This document shows, piece by piece, positions 56,881 to 64,000 of a DNA stretch of 64,000 nucleotides (position 1 is its first letter; each line of letters opens with the position of its first letter). The stretch is taken from assembly GCF_041146395.1 (NCBI RefSeq), contig NC_090989.1, positions 123,193,501 through 123,257,500 of the forward strand, written 5' to 3'. The notes below the pieces were generated by a model that saw only the letters and a program-made list of their open reading frames with translations, ran no database searches and had not been told where the DNA came from. The translations under genes and the position numbers were made by a program. The stretch comes from Eulemur rufifrons. Taxonomy: Eukaryota; Chordata; Mammalia; Primates; Lemuridae.

Positions 56881-57449
56881 GATTTGAACAGTGTTTGCTT
56901 ATCAAATCATGAGTCATTTCTACCTGGAGGAACAAAGTTCCCTGGTCTCCATGTGTTCTCACTTGAAACAGGTGTCCCAGATCGTCTCCCAGCTTTGTGT
57001 GTCAAGGAGCAGAAATTTCGGGATCCAATGTTTGGAAAATCTTGCCTGATCTAGATGCAGCTAGACTCACAGAACATTTTAGAGGCACCTATCTTCCTGA
57101 TAACTTTCCCACCCTGTGCTGACAATGTTGGCCAATGGTGATGCTTGCTGTGAATAGTCATCTGAGTTGATGTTGTGGAGAGCAGCCTTGTCTCCACAGC
57201 AGAGGAAGAGCTATCCGCAGTCTCAAAAGGGTAAACTTTCAAGGCCCTGGGGCTGAGTATGGCTAGAACATGGCCAGGAGACTTAAGAATTGTTCTTCTC
57301 CAATAAATCCTGCCAATATTTTTAAAGGGACCCAGACACTATCATCCTAAATCCAGTGGACCTCTGCCCTCCTTGTATCATCCTAAACTGGGGAAATGGA
57401 TATTACTATCTGCACTTATTCATTCACCTGAGCCAGTCTAAGATATCAG
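56881..57449. other. Unassigned stretch
   Basis: No gene or repeat recognised. Confidence 0.35.
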
Positions 57450-57615
57450 GCTATCTTAGACTTTGTGACAAAGGATTCTGCATTTATAGAGTGACTTAGA
57501 CAAGTTGATTACCTTCTTTGAGCTTAGTTTCCTCTCTATGAAATGCACATAATACCAGCTTCATTGTGTGGTATAAGGATTAATAGAGATCACTTTTGTG
57601 AAAATGTCTGAGTCA
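57450..57615 (+). repeat. MIR, sense
   Basis: gagtgacttagacaagttga, gagcttagtttcctctctat and aaggattaatagagatcact occur in MIR order. Confidence 0.7.
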
Positions 57616-58129
57616 GTGTTAGTTTCTTTTGTTCTTGTGGAGTACACTCTTGGACTGTCCTTAGCATACTCTCTCCTGAATGACTTCATGCAATGATGGT
57701 AAAACATGAGAACCAGGACCAGCCTTGGAGAGAAGGTCCTGGAAGATGAAAGGGATTGCCATAGCAGGTGAGAAAAGGAAGATTCACCTATAACATTGGG
57801 GTACTGATTCCTACACTCAATGCAATATTCTGAGTTTACCAAGTTTTCTACAAGTGTGATGTACTAGTTTTATCATTTAAGTTCATGTCCCCCTATCCCC
57901 TGAATAGACACTAAATGCATTGAAGTTAAACAAACTCCATTTGTTGTGCATTTCTTTTATGTTGTAAAGAGGTTGTGGTGTAAAAAAGCACCAGGTTAAG
58001 GGGGTCAGAGGGGTAGGACTGTGCTTCCAGCTTGGCTTCCACCAAGGTTCGGGGCCTCTTGGAGACTATCAGTGATCTACAGAACTTCCCTATCTATATG
58101 ATAAGAAGAGTCAACTCAAGACCACTACA
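57616..58129. other. Unassigned stretch
   Basis: No gene or repeat recognised. Confidence 0.35.
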
Positions 58130-58295
58130 TTTGAGTTTACTCAAATGTTAAAATGTTTATGATTCATATTGAGATCTTGTTAAAATGAAAATTCTGATTT
58201 AGTAGGTCTTGGATAGGGCCTAAGATTCTTCATTTCTAACAAGTTCTGGTGATGTTGATATTTCTGCTTCAGGGACTACATTTGAGTAGCAAGGG
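58130..58295 (-). mobile_element. MER5A copy, antisense
   Basis: gttaaaatgaaaattctgat, ttagtaggtcttggataggg and catttctaacaagttctggt occur in antisense MER5A order. The 5' edge is decayed. Confidence 0.7.
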
Positions 58296-58364
58296 TCTAG
58301 ATTTATTTAAGGTCTAAAATACTATGATTTTATGATAGAGCATATATGAAGCATATCTTTGTCA

Positions 58365-58436
58365 CCATCCATCCATCTACCCACCCATCCATCCATCTAT
58401 CCATCCACCCCATCCATCCTTCCATCCATCCATTCA
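58365..58436 (+). repeat. (CATC)n microsatellite
   Basis: About 70 bases of imperfect CATC/CATT/CACC tetranucleotides. It drives a His-Pro-Ser open frame that is not a gene. Confidence 0.95.
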
Positions 58437-58605
58437 ATAAACATTTGTCTAGTGCTCAATATGGGTCATGCCCTGTGCCAGACACTGGGATTGTAGAGGT
58501 GAATGTGGCCCAATCTCATTTAGAAAGTCATACTCTAGTCAAAGAGACAGCCATGGAAACAAACATTTTTCAAAATCACTCTGACCCAGATTCCTGAAAC
58601 AGCTA
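58437..58605 (+). repeat. Fragment of unnamed old repeat
   Basis: gtgccagacactgggattgt, gaggtgaatgtggcccaatc and tcatactctagtcaaagaga match the family start. Confidence 0.5.
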
Positions 58606-58747
58606 TTTCATTTATGTCCTTAAAATCATTATCTATTCTCTCACTAAGTTCTTCTTATTCACCTATACTGAGGCCATCTTAAAAGATATGATGTAAGGCA
58701 GGAAGCTAATTGGTATATCTCTAATCAAAAGAGAACTTCACTTAGGG

Positions 58748-58925
58748 CATCACAGAATTCATTTTGAGTCTCAGCTCTTTTATAGCCATGAGATCTTAGT
58801 CAAGATTCCTCAATTTTCCAATTTGTAAAATGGGGGAGAATCATGCCAAGCTTGTTTAGCACATGGGATTTTTATGTAGCTTAAACAGATAATGGATATG
58901 AAAGATGTTTGAATATTTCAAAGTG
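58748..58925 (+). repeat. MIR, sense
   Basis: gagtctcagctcttttatag, gagatcttagtcaagattcc and ccaatttgtaaaatggggga occur in MIR order. Confidence 0.75.
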
Positions 58926-58954
58926 ATGCAAAAATATAAAGAGATTTCAGCTTA

Positions 58955-59045
58955 TCACCTGTATATGCATATTATCTATAATAGTGAAAAATAATGGAAA
59001 TTATGCAAATGTCCCAAAATTAGATGCAGTAAGTTTGAATCATAT
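58955..59045 (+). repeat. Old L1 ORF2-end scrap, sense
   Basis: atctataatagtgaaaaata and ggaaattatgcaaatgtccc resemble the L1 block near the ORF2 end. Confidence 0.45.
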
Positions 59046-59269
59046 GATTAGTTCTAGTCAAGGGACTGTGAGCACCAATGACAAGTTGTTAGTTCTAGGC
59101 TTTGGCAGTTAAGAGCCAATGTGCCCCCGCCATCCCTCCCTGCCCCTGGTGCAGAGACCCTGAAAGCCACACACACCAGATTGTGTAATACCTGATAGTA
59201 GGAACCCAGATCTCCAAGCAGAATAGACTATCCTATCCTAAGAATGCAGTTAACTGGTTAAGACTTTCT

Positions 59270-59717
59270 ATGCACTTACAAATATATAGTATTACCATAA
59301 GTATTTTTGGCATAAATGGTCTCTTACTGTATATACTATACTACAACATAATATTTTTCCTTAATAATATATTGGAGATAAGTTTTATGTTGGTTCACAT
59401 AGCTCTATCCTATTATTTTAGCAGGTACAAAATATTCTGTGTTAGGCATATATGTATTCCTACATTGATGGGTATTCTTTCTTTTTGTTTTTCTCTCTCA
59501 CATAAACTGAAATAATTATATTTATACCCGTTCCTTGCCACATGTGTGGGTGATTTTTAAAAATATATACTGAGGAGTGGAATTGGTGAGTTACAAGGCA
59601 TATGCATTTCATATGCTAGTAAATTCTACCAAATTGTCCTCCAAATTAACTATATGAATTTATACCCCACCAGCAGTCATGTGAGAGTGCCTATTTCTCA
59701 CAGCTTCATCTGACTTT
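59270..59717 (-). repeat. Old L1 fragment, antisense
   Basis: taatatttttccttaataat, cattgatgggtattctttct, tatatactgaggagtggaat, accaaattgtcctccaaatt and accccaccagcagtcatgtg occur in the order of antisense old L1 sequence. Confidence 0.65.
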
Positions 59718-59737
59718 TTGAGTAGGAATATTTGCAA

Positions 59738-60190
59738 ATCATTATTTATCTATTGCTGTGTAACAAACCACCCCAAAACTCAGTGGCTTGAAACAACAAC
59801 TGTTTTATTACCTCTCTTGATTTTATAGCTTTATTGGACTCAGCTGGGAGGTTCTCCTGCACCTGGTGATATAGGCAGGGGCTGCGGCTACTTGGGAACT
59901 AGATTGGGCTGGAATGCCTGAGATGGCTCATTCACGTGGCTGGTATTGGTGCTGCTGTCTCCTCCACATGGTTTGGACTTCTCACAGGAGAGCAGGTGGG
60001 TTCATGGAGAGGAAGTGGAAGCTGCCAGTACTCTCAAGGCTGGGACCCTGGAGTCCTAGAACATCATTTTCCCCACACTGTATTGGGTGAGGGCACTCGC
60101 AGGGCCAGCTCAGGTTCAAGGGGAGGGCAGAAGGACTCAGAAATGGTTGGTGCCCATCTTTGGAGACTACATGCAGTTATCGTATATTGT
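59738..60190 (-). repeat. MLT1-type LTR, antisense
   Basis: ttatctattgctgtgtaaca, aaccaccccaaaactcagtg, cagctgggaggttctcctgc, gcctgagatggctcattcac and caggttcaaggggagggcag are clear antisense MaLR LTR features. Confidence 0.85.
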
Positions 60191-60597
60191 CAAAACAACA
60201 ATTGTATCTTTGAGTTTGAATAAAGTTGAAGAAATAGTATCTGCAAAACTTCTAATAAACAAGTGGAACTTAAAGTGATTGATTCTTGCTTACTAAGTGA
60301 ATGTGCTCTATGCTAATCAGATTGGAGAAATATGAAGTTCTGCTAGGCATTTTGTCAGCCTGAAGGTCAATCATCCTACCAGTGATTACCTAAGTCAAGG
60401 TGTGAACAAGATGTAATTTCTTCCCATTCCAATTCTCTCTAAATATACCATTAAAAAGAAAATGAAGAAACAGGTTCAGGCTTGTTTCCAGCTATCTATC
60501 ATGTATTTGGGAGCCTCAAGGTTAGATCTGATGGGAAGTATTTAAAATAAATGGCTCAGAAGAGTGCAAGGTCTGCATCATTCAAAGTGACAGTCTA
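60191..60597. other. Unassigned stretch
   Basis: No gene or repeat recognised. Confidence 0.35.
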
Positions 60598-60682
60598 GAG
60601 GCTGAGGCAGGAGGATTGCTTGAGCCCAGGAGTTCAAGACAAGCCGGGTCAACATAGTGAGACCCAGTCTCTGAAATAAAAG
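60598..60682 (+). mobile_element. 5'-truncated left Alu monomer (FLAM-like)
   Basis: gaggctgaggcaggaggatt, gcttgagcccaggagttcaa and caacatagtgagacccagtc end in a short A-rich tail. It is an early primate left-monomer form. Confidence 0.8.
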
Positions 60683-61534
60683 GTCATAGGTCATTAATTA
60701 ATCTTCTGCTACAGAGATGTGGTAGGAAGTGCGGCAAATGAAGGGGCTGTGGCAGGAGGGGAGGGCAAGGGGTTGGAGGCAAGTCCACAGTTACCACAAG
60801 TGTTTCAGATGGATCCTGATTTGTGGTTTTGATTTACCTATTGCAGTGCGGCCCCTGTAAGAGTGGGAAGAGATGGGAACCAGAGTCAGTTTGAGTTAAA
60901 GTGGGAAGAGGTAGAACCTCTTCATGTCTCCTAGACAGGACCCTTTCTTTCTGCCTCTTCTAGAGAAGTCTATGAAAATATTCATGGTCTTATTTGTATT
61001 ATTTTAAATTTTCTGGGGAAAGCCCACAAAACACCACATTTAAGGCTTTCCAAAATGTTGGGACACTGAGTTAGAAATACAAAAGCTTTATGGAGGGGTA
61101 ACACTTTGGAAAGGAAAAAGGAGGGAGTGGGATTGGGCAGGGAGAGTCTAGACTGTGATGCTGAACTGGCAAAGCCTCTGCCAGACAGATTTGGAGGGAA
61201 ATTTGGAAGGGAAACTACCCAGTAGAAGAGTCCTGTATTGGGTGGAAGTGGCTGGTTCTTGTATCATGAGCCTTTCTTAGTCACTGGCTAGGAGTTGCCC
61301 CCAGAATAGTGTGTCCTTGACTTGAAAGTGGAGGCAGACCATGAGGGTGTTTGCAGCTGGATGCCATCGCCCAACCTTCCTTCCAGCTGGGTAGTGAACT
61401 GTTTCTTGGAAAAGGATCTGAGTAGTGCTTCTCCATGTCTGCCACATGTAGCTTATCTTTCTTGGATTTTTAAAAACAACTTTTTTCAAAGCCACATTGC
61501 AAAAGCAAGATGTTCTCTCTTGTTGATTTAATTC
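60683..61534. other. Unassigned stretch
   Basis: No gene or repeat recognised. Confidence 0.35.
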
Positions 61535-61890
61535 ACAGACTCTTGGTTGCAAGTGTTTGAGAGGAAGTTGAACTTGCTTAGGAGAAAAGGGGAGTTTATT
61601 GCTCATGTTATCAAACCACAGGAAGGCCAGCAATGACTGTATGCAGAAACTCAGATGCTCCCAAGGTGGCTGCTGCCTCTTATCCCTGCTTCTCTTAGTG
61701 TGACGGGCTTCTTTGAGAAGGTTAGAAATAATAGCTGTCCCCCACTCAACTCTCTCTGCTTCTGCCAACAGATAGGAAGAAAAATTGCCATACTTCTCTG
61801 TTTGGTTCTAGCGTTTAAAATCTCAAGAAAGGATTCTATGAGTCTGCTGGGGTTGTGTGCCCATTTCTGGGTCAATCACTGACACCAAGG
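61535..61890 (-). repeat. LTR-like old repeat, family X, antisense
   Basis: cttggttgcaagtgtttgag, aggggagtttattgctcatg, tgctcccaaggtggctgctg and gtgcccatttctgggtcaat occur in the same order as 12001-12560. Confidence 0.5.
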
Positions 61891-62321
61891 AGGCAAGATA
61901 GAAAGCTGGGAACTCCTATTTAAGCTATATGATCCAAAGCAGCAATTCCCCAAAGCAGGAGTAGGGTAGAAAGGAAATGCAAATAGATGCCTATCCTAAT
62001 CTTCCTTTTCCTTCCCCTACTCCTAGCTTCATTTTCTAATTATTTCTAATTATTATCCAACATCAGATATCAGTTTAAAGGTGAATATATGCTCAGTTTT
62101 AATCAGGCTCTTTTAACAGCCTTTGGCCACTTGAGACTTTATAACTTAAGAGCAGTATTACTCAGCCCTTTTGAGTTGATGTTCCCTTTGAAAGAAAAAG
62201 AAGAATTTGAAAATTTCGTTTTTCCCAACCCCCATAGATACAGACATTTGTACCTTACTTATTTTTTTGAGAACTGCTACCAACTAAGAAGATTTTGTTC
62301 AGTTTTATTTTTCTATACATT
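61891..62321. other. Unassigned stretch
   Basis: No gene or repeat recognised. Confidence 0.35.
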
Positions 62322-62840
62322 TTGTATCAGTTAGCCATTATAGAAAAACAAACAACGATTCAGTGGCTGCAAGCAATAATCATTTATTTTTGTTTACAAG
62401 TCAATGAACTGGCTGGGTGTTTCTTCTGGTCTCAGCTGAACTCACTCAGGCAGCTGTGCTCAGCTGTGGGTTGGGTGGCCACTCAGTTGATCACGGCTGG
62501 GCTCGCTCACATATTTGTGTATTGTCTGGTTGTAGGCTGGTCTAAGGTGTCCCCATTTGACACAGCTGAGCTCTGCTCCATATGGTCTTTTGTCTTCCAG
62601 CAGGTTAACCCAGACTTATTCATAAGGTGGTGACAGGGTTCCAAGACAAAGAGCAGAAGTGTGCAAAGCCTCTTGAGACCTAGACTTGGAACTGGAAGAA
62701 CATCAGAACCAATCCAGATCCAAGGGGTGAGAAAATAAACTCCACCTCTTGATGGGAGAAGCTGAAAAGTCACATTGCAAAAGATATGGATACAGGGAAA
62801 CATGAAGAATTGTGGCCATTTTTACAAAGGATTTACCACA
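62322..62840 (-). repeat. MLT1-type LTR, antisense
   Basis: tgtatcagttagccattata, gaactggctgggtgtttctt, gacagggttccaagacaaag, actccacctcttgatgggag and agtcacattgcaaaagatat place it in the same LTR group as 31443-31925. Confidence 0.8.
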
Positions 62841-63389
62841 GTTTTTTTTTTAACAGAAATAACTGATTTTTTTTGAAATATGGTCTTTTAACAAAACATT
62901 AAATTTTTTTTACACTATACCTGCTCCCTCCTTATATTTATAAGTGGAACATCTTCCACCATCCTCCCTCCCCTTTACATGCCATGCCCCAGTAGATCCC
63001 AGTGAGCACCACTGCTTTGGAGGAGGGTTTAGAACTTGGAGAGAATGCAGAGTGATTTTCCACTTGACCTGAAAAGGAACATAGAGGCCGGATTTACAGT
63101 GTGTGTGAGGAGCATAGTTTAAATAAATAAATGAAAGGGGAAAAAAACAGGAGATGGAAGGTACTGCTGTAAAATGAAGGAGTGGGACTGGATGACTCTT
63201 AAAATACTCTCATATGGGCAAATATCGAACTTGAAATTTATGGTCTTTATGATTCACTCTGCCATTTTTCTTTTTCATGGAAATTTCCCCCAAATCACAG
63301 AAGGGGGCAGGCAGCCAGAAGAATGTGGTCTAAACGGGACTCTTAAGGTACAAAACAGAAAATATTAGCATGGAGTTAGAGTAAGAAAG
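62841..63389. other. Unassigned, T-rich at the start
   Basis: Several T runs of 8-10 lie at 62841-62911. Otherwise no gene or repeat recognised. Confidence 0.35.
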
Positions 63390-63575
63390 ACAGGTAACAT
63401 TTTCTGAGTTCCTCTGATATGCTCACTTTTGAACCCTGCATTTTATTTTGTATTTTACTTTTCCCACAACCTATGTACTGGGTAGTATCATCCCCATTTT
63501 ACAGATGAAGAAATGGAAACTCAGGAGTATTAAAAATGTTCCCAAGTTTCACAGTTAGTTAGTGGCAGCTTTGCT
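63390..63575 (-). repeat. MIR, antisense
   Basis: aggtaacattttctgagttc, catccccattttacagatga and aagtttcacagttagttagt occur in MIR order. Confidence 0.85.
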
Positions 63576-63694
63576 TTTATTTATTTATCCTTGAAAAACC
63601 AGTGATTGGAGGGTGGAAAATGGAGTGAGGACAGCAGCAGATAATTGCAGTCAGCCGATGAAGGAGGAGATGCAAGTTCTGTGATGATGAGTGT

Positions 63695-63785
63695 GAGCCT
63701 CTTAAGACCCTCCCTGCATCGTCTTCGTTTTTGTATCCAGCTACTCAGCATAGTACCTGGCACATGCTAAATATTTGTGTTGGAG
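63695..63785 (+). repeat. L2 3' end scrap
   Basis: gtatccagctactcagcata and gtacctggcacatgctaaat form a short L2 terminus. Confidence 0.6.
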
Positions 63786-63865
63786 ATATTGTGCATTATT
63801 CTGCAAAACACTAGGCCTCTACTGATGTGTAATTATTAGAGTGTGACTGAAGTGATGTGGCATGT

Positions 63866-64000
63866 CTTAGTCCATGTGTGCTGCTATAACAAATTCTATA
63901 GACTGGGTAATTTATAAAGAACAGAAATTTATTTCTCACAATTCTGGGGTCTGGGAAGATAAGGCACTGGCATCTGGTATGGGCCTTCTTGCTGAGTCCT
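63866..64000 (-). repeat. MaLR LTR (MST/MLT type), antisense, runs off the window
   Basis: cttagtccatgtgtgctgct, agactgggtaatttataaag, aacagaaatttatttctcac and aattctggggtctgggaaga fit an antisense MaLR LTR start. The rest lies beyond the window. Confidence 0.7.

Noticed and set aside
58346..58597. His-Pro-Ser repeat protein frame
   Set aside because: Direct product of the (CATC)n microsatellite.
61277..61768. 163-codon open frame, minus strand
   Set aside because: Much of it lies in an old LTR-like repeat (61535-61890). No retroviral domain is seen in the translation.

Overview
This window reads as nuclear DNA of a primate, most likely a strepsirrhine (lemur, loris or galago group). It carries 7SL-derived dimeric Alu elements, which only primates have. 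Three of the longer Alus and one monomer carry the right-arm wording I associate with strepsirrhine Alus (gagctaggctgatgccac in place of the human-type gagccgagatcgcgccac). One Alu (52336-52666) has an 18-bp perfect target-site duplication and an extra AT-rich internal block, so it is probably recent.

I find no protein-coding gene. The open frames in the window are short, many lie inside repeats, and none shows a recognisable protein domain apart from a transposase C-terminal remnant in a Tigger transposon. The only genes I can support are two tRNA-Cys(GCA) genes on the plus strand (565-636 and 3219-3290), about 2.65 kb apart. Both are intact by fold, with internal A and B boxes and oligo-T terminators. 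From memory, human has a similarly spaced tRNA-Cys pair inside CPNE4 at 3q22.1. If so, this is a CPNE4 intron with CPNE4 running along the plus strand here. That is inference and was not checked.

Layout. 0-5 kb: the tRNA pair, an old interspersed repeat split by a MIR, an L1 inserted inside an older L1, a short retroviral pol-like remnant and an L1MA-type 3' end. 5-9 kb: an eroded MaLR-like LTR, a Tigger transposon with an L1 scrap inside it, and an old LTR. 9-18 kb: MER5A copies, an MLT1 split by another LTR, a mariner-type miniature element, and an Alu inside a MER5-type element. 18-19.5 kb: a CpG-bearing block with a splice-donor-like site, and a 35-bp retrocopy of a tRNA-Cys 5' half. 19.5-40 kb: mostly unassigned sequence with scattered MIR, MER5, MLT1, MER53 and L2. 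40-53 kb: most of the Alus, including a trimer and a matching left/right-fused monomer. 53-64 kb: old repeats, a (CATC)n microsatellite and three more LTR fragments.

The most notable observations are the tailless tRNA-half retrocopy with perfect 14-bp duplications, the trimer and monomer Alus whose arm junctions lie at the same short motif, a complete palindromic MER53 of the class that gave rise to miR-1302, and three same-strand CTCF-like motifs. Repeat family names come from remembered consensus sequences. Boundaries are approximate unless a duplication or terminal repeat fixes them.
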